Numbered from the stretch's first letter, positions 1-8,928 are shown. The stretch: 64,000 nt of DNA from Bin5 sp034428435 (GCA_034428435.1 DAOUHY010000150.1:1-64000); one strand, 5' to 3'. Notes: generated by a model from the letters alone, not told the origin. Numbers and translations: made by a program.

Positions 1-253
1 CGAGGTCTTTGATGGGGACGGGGAGGCCGTGAAGGGGGCCGAGTTCCTGGCCGCGCATGACTGCGTCTTCGGCGGCGCGGGCGGCGTCGAGGGCGAGGTC
101 GGCGTCAACGGAGAGGAAGGCGTTGATGGCGGGGTTGACTTCCTCGATGCGGGCGAGGAAGGATTCGGTCAGCTCAATGGGTGAGAGCTGTTTGGCGCGG
201 ATGGCGGCGGTGAGGTCGGTTGCCGGTGTGCGGAAGAGTTCGGGAGGTGTCAC
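1..253 (-). CDS. Amidase-signature family protein, N-terminus only
   Basis: The reading frame starts at a GTG at 253 and runs off the left edge, so only about 84 residues are visible. They read as the N-terminal helical region of amidase-signature enzymes (GatA, amidases): PELFRTPATDLTAAIRA, then LARIEEVNPAINAF, then LGPLHGLPVPIKD. The last of these is the usual approach to the catalytic Lys of the Ser-Ser-Lys triad, and that lysine appears to be at the visible end. An AAAGGA purine stretch lies about 8 bases upstream of the GTG. These enzymes hydrolyse carboxylic amides. Whether this is GatA or a general amidase cannot be told from this fragment. The serine nucleophiles lie outside the window. 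Confidence 0.8.
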   Translation of the reverse strand, partial: MTPPELFRTPATDLTAAIRAKQLSPIELTESFLARIEEVNPAINAFLSVDADLALDAARAAEDAVMRGQELGPLHGLPVPIKDL

Positions 254-297
254 TTTTGGTTTCCTTTGGCGTGCGGTTGCTTCATATTCCCAAACAT

Positions 298-849
298 TCA
301 AAAGAGAGCGGCGACGGTGCAGGTGAAGCCGGGCAGAACCTGGCCGCCGTCAAGCGTATCGTCAGTAGAGAGCCTGATCAGGGGTTGGCTGGGTTGGTGT
401 ACGTCGAGAGTGCGCGCTTCGGGATCGACAGTCCAGACGAGGGGGACGCCGAAGCTGCTCCACATGCGGGCTTTGTCGAAGAGTTGTCGAGGGCTGTCGC
501 TTGGGGAGGCAATTTCGACTGCCAGGTCCGGGGGGCCGTGGAAGTATCCAGGGACATCCTGATCGAGTGGCAGTCTTCGGGTGGAGATGAAGGCGACGTC
601 GGGTTCTCTGACGGTGTCGGGATCTCGTTCGAGCAGGAATCCTACGTCGGAGGCAAGGATTGTTCCCATTTGCCGGGGTTCGACAAAAGCTTCCAATCGA
701 AATGACAATTTTATCACGGTCTTTCCGTGTCTTACTCCCGCTGGCATCGTCTCGCAAAGCACTCCTCTTAGCAGTTCGCCGCGAAAACCTTGGCTACTAA
801 GGTGGTGCAGGTCGTCGGCGGTGAGCAGGTTTTCGGTTGTTACAGTCAT
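298..849 (-). CDS. Uma2 family protein (PD-(D/E)XK endonuclease-like)
   Basis: This 183-residue protein has the Uma2 (DUF820) pattern. A GELLRGVLCETMPAGVRHG segment is followed by REPDVAFIS and then PDLAVEIASPSDS with a downstream DKARMW. These supply the Asp, Glu and Lys of a PD-(D/E)XK nuclease-like core. The family is very abundant in Chloroflexota and cyanobacteria, and its biological role is unsettled. The gene stands alone between the amidase and a redoxin on the same strand. A TATAAT-like box lies at 882-887 on the minus strand, without a clear -35. A second, divergent Uma2 gene is found at 9052. Confidence 0.85.
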   Translation of the reverse strand: MTVTTENLLTADDLHHLSSQGFRGELLRGVLCETMPAGVRHGKTVIKLSFRLEAFVEPRQMGTILASDVGFLLERDPDTVREPDVAFISTRRLPLDQDVPGYFHGPPDLAVEIASPSDSPRQLFDKARMWSSFGVPLVWTVDPEARTLDVHQPSQPLIRLSTDDTLDGGQVLPGFTCTVAALF

Positions 850-968
850 GGCGTTTCCCCCGTCACAGTTGAGGTGAGGGCATTATACTACAGGTGAATC
901 TGCGGGGAGACTATGAGGATGAGGCGGGTGCAGTCCGTTTTTTGGGCGAGAATGGTCAGGTGGGGAGT

Positions 969-989
969 GGGCAGGCGCAAAGCCTGCCC
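969..989. repeat. Single hairpin, GGGCAGGC stem family
   Basis: GGGCAGGC and GCCTGCCC form a perfect 8-bp stem around a GCAAA loop, followed by CCTGCGGGGG. The same stem recurs at 16526-16546 at the head of the large dispersed element, so this appears to be a solitary copy of that hairpin. It lies in the gap between the Uma2 and redoxin genes. Confidence 0.75.
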
Positions 990-1026
990 CTGCGGGGGCG
1001 TTTGGGGCGAAAATCAGCACCGTGGG

Positions 1027-1512
1027 TTAGTTGGGGCGGGGTTGGTCGATCAGGCGGGCGAGGGCGGCGCCGAGGGGGAGGTCTTCGACGTGGCCGAAGG
1101 CGTTGACGCGGAGCTGGCCGGCGCGGTCGATGACGACGAGGCTGGGGGTGCCGCGCAGGCGGTAGCGGCCCATTGTTATGGGGGTGGTGACGCCTGGTGT
1201 GTGGGCATCAACGCCGACGGGGAAGGTTATCTGGTATTCGTGAAGGAATGCTTCGAGCGAGACGGGGGTCATGGCCTGGTGGTGTTCGAAGACGGTGTGA
1301 AGTCCGAGGAGCGTTACATCGTCGCCGAAATTTTGCTGAATCCTTCTGGCCTGCGGGATGCCGTGGGAGACGCAGCCGGGGCAGAGCATCTGAAACGCTT
1401 CGATTACGACGACCTCGCCGCGGAGGTTGGCGAGAGTTGGGTTGGCCTCGGTGTTGAACCAGCGGGCGACGGACAGTTCGGGGGCGGCTATGTGGGAGGT
1501 TTCGGTGGTCAT
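1027..1512 (-). CDS. Redoxin / thioredoxin-fold protein with CPGC motif
   Basis: This cytoplasmic protein of about 161 residues has a thioredoxin-like fold. The strand VVVIEAFQM leads into a CPGC active-site motif near residues 44-47, and RGTPSLVVID carries the conserved cis-proline. The CxxC pair suggests thiol-disulfide exchange or peroxide reduction, as in the redoxin/AhpC-TSA family. No signal peptide is seen. The frame can be extended to a TTG at 1524, but the ATG at 1512 is preferred. The natural substrate cannot be inferred. Confidence 0.8.
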   Translation of the reverse strand: MTTETSHIAAPELSVARWFNTEANPTLANLRGEVVVIEAFQMLCPGCVSHGIPQARRIQQNFGDDVTLLGLHTVFEHHQAMTPVSLEAFLHEYQITFPVGVDAHTPGVTTPITMGRYRLRGTPSLVVIDRAGQLRVNAFGHVEDLPLGAALARLIDQPRPN

Positions 1513-1766
1513 GGCATCGCTCAACCTAGTTTGCGTTCAAGTTGAGAACCAATTTTTTTTGTATCCCGTATTGCGTAGAGCCGGGCAAGAAAGGCACCAT
1601 TCCGTGGCGAAGGCCGCGAGAGAAGTCCTGGTATCAAATGGGATTTGCGATAGAAACACACAACAGAATGGGATACCGGTGGGCAAGGGGGGAAAAGGAC
1701 TTACCAAGTTCCTTCCCCTCGTCGTCGCCACCGAGCCGGCCCGGACAAGCCAGCGAAGGGTCATTC

Positions 1767-2756
1767 TCAATTGTTCTGGGCAAAGATGAGCCAGACTTCG
1801 CCGTTGCCACCTGAAATAGTAAAGCCAAAGTTCTGGCTGTCGCGTTCGCCGTTGCCATCTCTGACAAAGATGGAGTAGTTGCCTGCCACATTACCGCCCG
1901 GAACCTGACTCAGGGGGACGGCTTTGAGGTAGTTGTACTTGTCGCCCTGAGGCCCGCGATGGGTGGAGTTTCCGCCGCGCGTGGAGTTGTTGACGGCGCC
2001 TACGTGGACACCATCTTTGTGAAGCTCCACGTAGTAGTTGCCGCCGATGCCCTGAATCTCGTCGCCGCGTCCTTCATGGACGAAGCCGACGTAGAGCTTC
2101 AGCTCGCCGCCGCCGTTATGCCTCAGATCGGTGTTTCGCAACCTGAATTTACAGCCGTCGCCGCCTATGCCTGCACACGGGTCGGTAACCGGTGGCGGCA
2201 CAGGTGTCGGCGGGACGGGCGTGGGCGGGATGGGCGTGGCGGTCGGGATAGGGGTTGGCGGCGGCGTGGGAATGACGGGCGCCACTTGCACGAGCTCAGG
2301 ATAGGTTGCTGTCACCAGCGGGCTGTATATCCATGCGTACTGGCCGCCGTAAATGATCTGCCACCATCCACCGGCAGGGTTCTTGCCGGAAATGGGGTAT
2401 TGATCTCCTGGCGAGGCCTGCCCCACGATGGGATAGTTGGTTCCAGGGCCGGCGCGCACATTCATGACACGCGTGATGCTGGCAGTTGGCGACGCGGAAG
2501 TTGCCGTTGGCGTCGGCGTGGGCAGTGGCGTAGGCGAAGGCGTAGGTGTTACCGTCGGTGTGGCCGTCGCTTCCAGGGCTGCAAGCCGGTCTTCGTAGGT
2601 GGCCAAGCGGTCGGACATGGAGGAGATCAGTTCCACCATTGCTTCTACTCTGGCCGCCAACTCTTCGAGGGTCAGTCCGGCTTCCTGTGCGTAGAGCGGC
2701 ACAGTGATGCCAAGGAGAGCTACCACTATCAGCAATACCAGGCGTGTCTTTTTCAT
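1767..2756 (-). CDS. Secreted SH3-domain protein with Thr/Pro linkers
   Basis: The 329-residue protein starts with a clear signal peptide (MKKTRLVLLIVVALLGI, ending near VPLYAQ). A short helical region at about 25-65 is followed by a Thr/Pro linker and a bacterial SH3 (SH3_3) domain at about 93-150, with the hallmark MNVRAGPGTNYPIVG. A second Pro/Thr linker precedes a C-terminal domain of about 130 residues, which I do not recognise (KFRLRNTDLRHNGGGELKLY onward). SH3_3 domains often bind cell-wall or surface polymers, so an extracellular, envelope-bound role is likely. An AAGG lies directly before the ATG. A related architecture occurs at 53016. Confidence 0.8.
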   Translation of the reverse strand: MKKTRLVLLIVVALLGITVPLYAQEAGLTLEELAARVEAMVELISSMSDRLATYEDRLAALEATATPTVTPTPSPTPLPTPTPTATSASPTASITRVMNVRAGPGTNYPIVGQASPGDQYPISGKNPAGGWWQIIYGGQYAWIYSPLVTATYPELVQVAPVIPTPPPTPIPTATPIPPTPVPPTPVPPPVTDPCAGIGGDGCKFRLRNTDLRHNGGGELKLYVGFVHEGRGDEIQGIGGNYYVELHKDGVHVGAVNNSTRGGNSTHRGPQGDKYNYLKAVPLSQVPGGNVAGNYSIFVRDGNGERDSQNFGFTISGGNGEVWLIFAQNN

Positions 2757-2854
2757 CCTTATTCCCGATCTCTGGACGTCTCAAGTCTGAATATGCGGTG
2801 ACGGAGCGTTGCTTTGCCGTCAACTTTCCGGCTGCGATTGATTCTGCGCTGGTC

Positions 2855-3604
2855 TCAAAGGATCTGGCTGAGGAAGAGCTTGGTGCGTTCGTGCTGGGCG
2901 TTGGTGAAAAAGTGTTCGGGCGTGCCGACTTCCATGATTTCGCCGCCATCCATGAAGACGATGCGATCAGCGACTTCTCTAGCGAAACCCATTTCGTGGG
3001 TAACGACGAGCATAGTCATACCAGTTTCGGCCAGCTCCTGCATTACGTCGAGCACCTCTTTAATCATTTCGGGGTCGAGAGCTGACGTGGGTTCATCGAA
3101 GAGCATGATTTTGGGAGACATGGCGAGCGAGCGGGCGATAGCGACACGCTGCTGCTGGCCGCCGGAGAGCTGGCCGGGGTACTTGTCGGCCTGTTCGGGT
3201 ATACCGACCCGGTTGAGCAGGCCCATGGCGGTCTCCATGGCTTCATCCTTTTTCATCTTACGAACCTGGATTGGGGCCAGGGTGATGTTTTCCAACACCG
3301 TGAGATGAGGAAAGAGGTTGAACTGTTGGAAGACCATGCCGGTTTCGGAGCGGATCTGCTCGATGTTGCGCACGTCGCGGGTGAGGGGGATTCCGTCGAC
3401 AATTATTTCGCCCGCCTGATGCTCTTCGAGACGGTTAATGCAGCGAATGAAAGTGGACTTGCCGGAACCGGAAGGTCCGATGATGACGACCACTTCCTGG
3501 GCCTGGACGCGCAGGCTACAGTTCTTGAGCGCCTGGAAGTCGCCGAACCATTTGCAGACGTCCTGGCAAATGATGATTTCGTCGGCGGAGGCGTTTTCTG
3601 ACAT
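2855..3604 (-). CDS. aapP: Amino-acid ABC transporter ATP-binding protein
   Basis: This is a 249-residue ABC ATPase of the polar-amino-acid class (GlnQ/AapP). It has Walker A (GPSGSGKST), the signature LSGGQQQR, Walker B with D-loop (IMLFDEPTSALDPE) and the switch His in VVTHEMGF. It is the last gene of a four-gene importer operon on the minus strand, downstream of two permeases. The frame extends to 3628, but the ATG at 3604 fits family length and has GAGG about 8 bases upstream. It would power uptake driven by the neighbouring AapQ/AapM permeases. Confidence 0.93.
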   Translation of the reverse strand: MSENASADEIIICQDVCKWFGDFQALKNCSLRVQAQEVVVIIGPSGSGKSTFIRCINRLEEHQAGEIIVDGIPLTRDVRNIEQIRSETGMVFQQFNLFPHLTVLENITLAPIQVRKMKKDEAMETAMGLLNRVGIPEQADKYPGQLSGGQQQRVAIARSLAMSPKIMLFDEPTSALDPEMIKEVLDVMQELAETGMTMLVVTHEMGFAREVADRIVFMDGGEIMEVGTPEHFFTNAQHERTKLFLSQIL

Positions 3605-3670
3605 TTTTGGCACCTCGTTTGGGCACATGCGAAGGTAAAGGCTGCTCTGCTGTGCAATTGCTCTGTGCGA

Positions 3671-4891
3671 TTAGCGTTGACCGACGCCCAGGCGCCGCTC
3701 GAGGCGACGGCTGGCGAAGGACATGGTATAGCTGAAAATCCAGAAGAGGACGGCGATGACGGCGAAGACCTCCTGCTGGGTCCCGAGCCAGTCGGGGTTG
3801 GCGATGATCGTACGGGCGATTCCGAGCAGGTCGAAGATTCCGACCAGTGCAACCAGGGTAGTGTCTTTGAACAGGCTGATGAACTGCCCAACGAGGACAG
3901 GGATTACGGCACGCAGGGCCTGGGGCAGGATAATGTGTATGGTGGACTGGTAGGTGCTGAGGCCGACGGCCTGAGCGGCTTCGTACTGTCCGCGGGGAAT
4001 CGATTGCAGGCCGCCGCGCACGTTTTCGGCGGTATAGGCGGCGGAAAAGAGTGTTATAGCGACGAGGGCGCGCAGGACACGGTCCACGAGCGGGAAGCCG
4101 TCGGGCAGAAAGAGCTGAAGCATAATCTGACCCATGAAGAGCAGGCTGATGAGTGGAACCCCGCGGATGAATTCGATGTAGATGACGCTCATGACGCGGA
4201 TGGCGGGCAGCTTGGACTGGCGGCCGAGGGCGAGCAGGACGCCGAGCGGGAATGAGAGCGTGATGCCGAAGAAGGCCAGCAGGAGGGAGAGCAGGAGGCC
4301 ACCCCAGAGAATTGGCTGGACGGGCGGCATGGGGCCGTCGTCAGCGCCGGCGCCGCGCAAGAGGATGAGCATTACTACGAGGTAGGCCATGACGAAGTAG
4401 GAAGCGGCGCGGCCGCGGTGCTGGATGGGCAGGTAGCCAGCGATGAAGTATCCAGCGAAAGAGGCGACGCTAGTAATCATGAGGTAGAGCCGCGTCCCCA
4501 TAGAAAAGAAGGGGATGAGCATGAGGACGAGAGGAATGGCGACGAGAACGCGAGCGGTGGTGTTGAACTGGCCTACAATGAGCCGCCACACAAGGCCTAC
4601 TGTAGTTCCGAGCAGATAGATGACAAGCCAGAGGCGCCAGGCTTCGATGGCAGGATACTGGCCGCGCATGATCAGGTTGAAGTTAGCAGGGATGACACCC
4701 CACTCGGCGGTGTTAAATGCCCAGCGCAGTAGGAGACGGGCGACAATAAAGACGAAGGCCAAGGCGACGATTGTCAGCAGCGAATTGAAGATGTCGCTGA
4801 AAAGGTTGCGCCTCAGCCACCCGAGAAGGGTGTAGCGTTCGGTTACTGGAAGGACAGAGCGGTCCGTTGGGGTCCCAGCCGCTGTGGTCAT
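3671..4891 (-). CDS. aapM: Amino-acid ABC transporter permease (AapM-like)
   Basis: This 406-residue integral membrane protein has a long N-terminal membrane region. It is followed by the HisM/GlnP-type permease core with the cytoplasmic EAA loop (RGQYEAAQAVGLS...ILPQALRAVIP) that docks on the ATPase. The extended N-terminus matches AapM/BztC-type permeases, which are about 380-430 residues long and larger than GlnP. It follows aapQ by 73 bases and precedes aapP by 66 bases, consistent with one transcript. Confidence 0.9.
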   Translation of the reverse strand: MTTAAGTPTDRSVLPVTERYTLLGWLRRNLFSDIFNSLLTIVALAFVFIVARLLLRWAFNTAEWGVIPANFNLIMRGQYPAIEAWRLWLVIYLLGTTVGLVWRLIVGQFNTTARVLVAIPLVLMLIPFFSMGTRLYLMITSVASFAGYFIAGYLPIQHRGRAASYFVMAYLVVMLILLRGAGADDGPMPPVQPILWGGLLLSLLLAFFGITLSFPLGVLLALGRQSKLPAIRVMSVIYIEFIRGVPLISLLFMGQIMLQLFLPDGFPLVDRVLRALVAITLFSAAYTAENVRGGLQSIPRGQYEAAQAVGLSTYQSTIHIILPQALRAVIPVLVGQFISLFKDTTLVALVGIFDLLGIARTIIANPDWLGTQQEVFAVIAVLFWIFSYTMSFASRRLERRLGVGQR

Positions 4892-4964
4892 CTGTCGGTC
4901 GATCCTCGTTGAGTGCGCTCTATGATTGCGTTTCCCGTTTGAAGATTTCTATTCTGTGCGGCCG

Positions 4965-6203
4965 CTAACGTTCGACGAGGCGTATGCGGCGGTTATAGAT
5001 GTTCATAAGAAAGGAGGTCAGCAGGCTGAGTGACAGGTAAGTACCCATGATCAAGGTAAACATTTCGATTTCACGGCCGGTCTGATTCAGGATGGTGTTG
5101 CCGGCGACGGCAAAGAGGTCGGGATAGCCAATGGCGATGGCAAGGGAGGAGTTCTTGGTCAGATTCAGGTACTGGCTGGTGAGGGGGGGAATGATGACGC
5201 GCAAGGCTTGAGGGAAGATTATCAGGCGCAAAGTCTGTGCAGCGGTAAGGCCCAATGCAGTGGCGGCCTCGCGCTGGCCCTTGGAGACGGACTGTATTCC
5301 TGCGCGAACGACTTCGGCGATAAAGGCTGCGGTATAGATTATGAGGCCAGAGAGCAGGGCCATGAACTGCTGGCTGAGGATTTTGCCGCCCTGGGTGTTG
5401 AAGCCTTCCAGGGTAGGTACGTCGAGCGTCATCGGTTGCGGCAGAACGATCCAGCCGATTAGGCCGACTGCGGCGACGGTCACGATAAACCAGAACGTTA
5501 CGAGCGGCATGCGCCCAGTTCGCTTGCCTTGTTCGCGCAGAAAGTATGCGAGTACGGCGCCTACGACGATGCCTGCGCCCAGGATTATCAGGTAGGTACT
5601 CCAGGACTCGGTAGGGATACCCCAGGGGATGGCCACGCCGCGGTTGCTAAGATAGACTGCGTCGGCCAGGACTATGGCGTCGGCCACTCGCGGCAACTTA
5701 AGGAAGACGCCCTGCGCCCAAAAGATCAGCAGAACGAGAAGAGGGATGTTGCGAAAAATGTCGATATAAACGGCGGCAATTTTGCTGACCAGGAAGTTGG
5801 TGGAAAGGCGCATAACACCGATGACGATTCCGAGTGCGGTAGCAAAGATAATGCCGAGGACAGCGACCTGGAAGGTATTGAGCAGACCGACGACGAAGGC
5901 CCTGAGGTAGGTCCGTTCACGCGAGTATTCGATCAGGCTTTCGCCGATGTCGAAACCTGCGGTCTGCGTGAGGAAGCTGAAAGTGATGGCGATGTTGTGC
6001 TTCTCTCGCAGGCCAGTGATCATGTTGTTGTAGAAAAAAAGGCCAAGCCCGACGACGACAATTACAACCAGGAGTTGGCTGAAGATGCCGAGCACGCGCT
6101 CATCGCGGTAGAAGGGCGGGCGAACCTGACTGGCGTGGATCTCCTGCATAGGCTGTCTCAGGGGTAGCTGCAGCCATGCGACCAGCCGCGAGACTGGCCG
6201 CAT
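4965..6203 (-). CDS. aapQ: Amino-acid ABC transporter permease (AapQ-like)
   Basis: This 412-residue membrane permease is the partner of AapM. The N-terminal region (NMITGLREKHNIAITFSFL, then AGFDIGESLIEYS) is typical of AapQ/BztB. The C-terminal half carries the EAA motif GQREAATALGLTAAQ with FPQALRVIIPPL. It begins 15 bases after the end of the solute-binding gene, so the two are cotranscribed. The first ATG at 6203 was kept. An internal ATG at 6149 is possible. Confidence 0.9.
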   Translation of the reverse strand: MRPVSRLVAWLQLPLRQPMQEIHASQVRPPFYRDERVLGIFSQLLVVIVVVGLGLFFYNNMITGLREKHNIAITFSFLTQTAGFDIGESLIEYSRERTYLRAFVVGLLNTFQVAVLGIIFATALGIVIGVMRLSTNFLVSKIAAVYIDIFRNIPLLVLLIFWAQGVFLKLPRVADAIVLADAVYLSNRGVAIPWGIPTESWSTYLIILGAGIVVGAVLAYFLREQGKRTGRMPLVTFWFIVTVAAVGLIGWIVLPQPMTLDVPTLEGFNTQGGKILSQQFMALLSGLIIYTAAFIAEVVRAGIQSVSKGQREAATALGLTAAQTLRLIIFPQALRVIIPPLTSQYLNLTKNSSLAIAIGYPDLFAVAGNTILNQTGREIEMFTLIMGTYLSLSLLTSFLMNIYNRRIRLVER

Positions 6204-6218
6204 GGCAATGAAGGTGAA

Positions 6219-7316
6219 CTAGCGGATTGGGGGTGCGTAGAGGATTCCGCCGTCAGTGTAGAGGCTGTTCAGGCCGCGGGGCAGGTCAAAGACCGTATCG
6301 GGCCCGAGATTGCGATCGTAGATCTCGGCGTAGTTGCCGAGTTGCTCAATGACGTCCACGAAGCAGCCGGCATTGGAGAGGCCGATCTTGGCACAGAAGT
6401 CGCCTTCCAGACCCAACAGTTTGCGAATATTGGGATCGTTGCTGTCCATGTAGCTGTCGACGTTCTGGGAGGTGATGCCGTGCTCTTCCGCCAACATTGT
6501 GGCGAAGACGACCCAGTTGATGATATCGAACCACTGGTCATCGCCATGGCGGACGGCCGGACCAAGAGGCTCCTTGGAGAGTGTCACGTTGATGATAACG
6601 TGATCCCCAGGGACTGTGAGCGTAGTCTGGCGAGAGACGAGGCTCGACTTGTCGGTGGTGACGGCGTCGCAGCGGCCTTCGTCGTAGGCGGTGAAGGACT
6701 GGTCAAAGTCTTCGAAAACGACCGCCTCGTAGCTGACACCCGCGGCGGCGAACTGATCGGCAAGGTTAAGCTCTGTCGTGGTACCGGTAACGACACAGAC
6801 TGATGCGCCCTGCAGGTCCTGCAAAGTTGCAACGCCACTCTCCTTGCGGACCATGAGTCCCTGGCCATCGTAGAAGGTAGTAGGGCCGAAGTTCATGCCC
6901 AAGTCGGTGTCGCGAGACATCGTCCATGTGGTGTTGCGGATGATGACGTCGCCTTCGCCACTAGAGAGGATGGTGAAACGCTCTCTTGCCGTGGCTGGCC
7001 TCACTTCAAGGGCGTTGGCATCGCCGAAGATTGCGGCGGCGATGGCGCGGCAGTAGTCGACGTCAAAGCCGGAGAAGTTGCCTTCGGAGTCGAGGAAGCC
7101 GAAGCCGGGGAGTTGGGAATTGCCGATGCAGACCAGCTTGCCGCGTTCCTGGACGATGCTAAGCGTAGACTGCACTTCCTGCATTGCCGGTGCTGCCGCC
7201 TCGTCCGACTGGACGACTTCAGGGCCTGCTGCGGGGCTCATGCAGGCCGCGATGATCATGCCAATCACCATAGACAGGATCATTCCGGCTTTGTTCAATT
7301 TCCTCATGCTGTTCAT
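6219..7316 (-). CDS. aapJ: Amino-acid ABC transporter substrate-binding lipoprotein
   Basis: The 365-residue periplasmic or surface-anchored binding protein has a signal peptide ending in a lipobox (MIIAAC, Cys25). The mature protein is a family-3 solute-binding fold: LVCIGNSQLPGFGFLDSEG, FSGFDVDYCRAIAAAIFGD and TARERFTILSSGEGDVIIRN. These are characteristic of AapJ/BztA general L-amino-acid receptors. It is the first gene of aapJQMP, and AAGGAG lies 8 bases before the ATG. A promoter and a palindromic operator candidate lie upstream. Confidence 0.93.
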   Translation of the reverse strand: MNSMRKLNKAGMILSMVIGMIIAACMSPAAGPEVVQSDEAAAPAMQEVQSTLSIVQERGKLVCIGNSQLPGFGFLDSEGNFSGFDVDYCRAIAAAIFGDANALEVRPATARERFTILSSGEGDVIIRNTTWTMSRDTDLGMNFGPTTFYDGQGLMVRKESGVATLQDLQGASVCVVTGTTTELNLADQFAAAGVSYEAVVFEDFDQSFTAYDEGRCDAVTTDKSSLVSRQTTLTVPGDHVIINVTLSKEPLGPAVRHGDDQWFDIINWVVFATMLAEEHGITSQNVDSYMDSNDPNIRKLLGLEGDFCAKIGLSNAGCFVDVIEQLGNYAEIYDRNLGPDTVFDLPRGLNSLYTDGGILYAPPIR

Positions 7317-7362
7317 ACATTGCTCCTTTTGGTGAGTGGTGAAGAAGTATCACACTAGACTT

Positions 7363-7379
7363 ACCAGTTGTAAACTGGT
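7363..7379. promoter_or_regulatory. Palindromic operator candidate upstream of aapJ
   Basis: The sequence ACCAGTT-GTA-AACTGGT is a perfect 7-bp inverted repeat with a 3-base centre. It lies 46 bases upstream of the aapJ start codon, between the predicted promoter and the gene. Size and placement suit a dimeric repressor of the GntR or LacI type. No regulator gene is adjacent, so the cognate factor is unknown. Confidence 0.45.
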
Positions 7380-7487
7380 CGGTAAAAGGATCCCAGCCAA
7401 GCAAGGCGGCGCCCCCCGCAGACGCGTTAGATGCCTTTTTCGGCCGAACTTACTTGCGCAACCTGCCGCAAAGAAAGTTCCTACACA

Positions 7488-7516
7488 AGTATAATACAAT
7501 ACCATATGTATCACAA
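7488..7516 (-). promoter_or_regulatory. Sigma-70-like promoter for the aap operon
   Basis: Reading the minus strand, TTGTGA (7516-7511) and TATACT (7493-7488) are separated by exactly 17 bases. This would start transcription near 7481 and give a leader of about 165 nt that includes the operator candidate. It is the best promoter match in this gap of about 585 bp, whose other content is unassigned apart from the promoter at 7781. Confidence 0.5.
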
Positions 7517-7780
7517 CAGAGTCAGATTTCCACGGATTGGCCTGTACTTGGAGCTTAGTGGGTTTTGCGAGAGCGGCCAAGATGGCCGGAGGAGACTGGA
7601 ACCGGTTACAGTGAGGCATCGTTGAGAGAAAGGTGGTTGTGTGCACTGTCATGGAATCCTCATCACTACCCATAGGTTTGGCAGAACAGTTGAAGCACCT
7701 AGCAGCAAGATGCAGGGAAAAGGTTTCCCGAGCGATGTGAAAGGGCAGCAATAGACCTTGATCGATTTCCCTCTATTCTT

Positions 7781-7809
7781 TTGAGTAAACTGATGGGGTG
7801 GGCTATAAT
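7781..7809 (+). promoter_or_regulatory. Sigma-70-like promoter for the zinc-ribbon gene
   Basis: TTGAGT (7781-7786) and a perfect TATAAT (7804-7809) are separated by 17 bases, on the strand and at the distance (about 90 bases) expected for the gene starting at 7902. Confidence 0.65.
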
Positions 7810-7901
7810 CGTCGAATGTAGATTTTTCTTGAAGCTCTCGGTTTGACGCCTACTCAACTGATTGCGAGCTGGTTCCTCCCCCAAAAGGTCTGGAGTACTG
7901 A

Positions 7902-8477
7902 ATGCTGGCGGAACTGTCCAACACCATAGCAACTCTGATAGGGATATTCGTCGCTCTCCTGGGCGCGTTCCTCTTTGCTTTTTGGATTGCGATGGGTATT
8001 TGGACATTCAATGACATTCGCAGCCGGACGAGGGACTGGCTGGCGATTGTACTTGCCAGCCTGCTGGTACTGGTATTCCCGCTGGTTGGGCTGGTACTCT
8101 ACATGATGGTCCGCCCCAGGGAGACTCTGGCTGATGTGTTTGACCGCGCCTTGGAAGAGGAATCACTGCTGAGGGAGTTGGAGGCGACGCTCTCATGCGA
8201 TGGGTGCGGATTTCCGGTCCAAGATAGCTGGAACTTCTGCCCCAACTGTCATAGTCAGTTACGATATGCCTGCTCAAATTGCGGAAAGGCGATGCGAAAC
8301 GAGTGGAACATTTGCGTGAACTGCGGGACGGACCAGATTGAGCAGGAGGCTTCGTCGGCAGTTGGGCAGGCAAACTCAAGGCACAGGGCCGGCGCCTCTT
8401 CTGCGACGGCCGCGCGGGAGATGGCGGAGAGCGAGGCGGCGTTCCGTCCTCCGCAGGAATCTTCGCAGAGAAGTTAG
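7902..8477 (+). CDS. Membrane-anchored double zinc-ribbon protein
   Basis: The 191-residue protein has two hydrophobic segments: about residues 9-33, and 46-67 with a VFPLVGLVLYMMVRP end. A cytoplasmic region then carries two CxxC-type zinc ribbons. The first is CDGCGFPV with CPNC, and the second is CSNCGKAM with CVNCG. The arrangement resembles double-zinc-ribbon (DZR) proteins and PLDc_N-like membrane anchors. A GGAG precedes the ATG. The tail beyond residue 150 is low-complexity. The function is unknown; such ribbons usually mediate protein or nucleic-acid contacts. Confidence 0.75.
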   Translation: MLAELSNTIATLIGIFVALLGAFLFAFWIAMGIWTFNDIRSRTRDWLAIVLASLLVLVFPLVGLVLYMMVRPRETLADVFDRALEEESLLRELEATLSCDGCGFPVQDSWNFCPNCHSQLRYACSNCGKAMRNEWNICVNCGTDQIEQEASSAVGQANSRHRAGASSATAAREMAESEAAFRPPQESSQRS

Positions 8478-8644
8478 GTTTCATCCCCAAGAACGAGAAT
8501 ACAGTTCCAGAATTCCCCAGCCTGGCGGGGAGAGGCATTTGCGCCCTTCGGGGAGTTCTTGTCTTCCCTGGGCGGCGCGGATTCCAAGAGTCGTTGACGC
8601 TTGTTTGATATAGACTGCGGTTCAATCATGTCGTCCGTCTACGA

Positions 8645-8928
8645 GGGCACCCACGAGGGGTGCCCCTACGGGGGATGGCGGGGTATGGGAGTCGTGGCGC
8701 GTACGTGGGCACCCACAAGGGGTGCCCCTACGGGGAAGGCGGGTAGGTGCGGTCTGGGAGTCGTGGCGCGTACGAGGGCACCCACAAGGGGTGCCCCTAC
8801 GGGGGATGGCGGGTAGGCGCGGTCTGGGAGTCGTGGCGCGTACGTGGGCGCCCACAAGGGGTGCCCCTACGGAAGATGGCGGGGTATGGGAGTCGTGGCG
8901 CGTACTTGGGCACCCACAAGGGGTGCCC
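8645..8928. repeat. Tandem array of five hairpins (GGGCACCC family)
   Basis: Five copies of the hairpin GGGCACCC-ACAAG-GGGTGCCC start at 8645, 8707, 8776, 8846 and 8908, so spacings are 62, 69, 70 and 62 bases. Each is followed by CCTACGG and a conserved spacer (GGAGTCGTGGCGCGTAC). The loop varies (ACGAG or ACAAG), and in the fourth copy the stem is GGGCGCCC. The array fills the gap between the zinc-ribbon gene and the Uma2 gene. Reading frames across it have no family resemblance and are treated as non-coding. Confidence 0.9.

Noticed and set aside
7350..7751. Minus-strand frame of 133 codons upstream of aapJ
   Set aside because: It has no family resemblance and overlaps the predicted promoter and operator.
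8645..8928. Possible CRISPR array
   Set aside because: The spacers are as conserved as the repeats, the units are 62-70 bases apart, and no cas gene is present.
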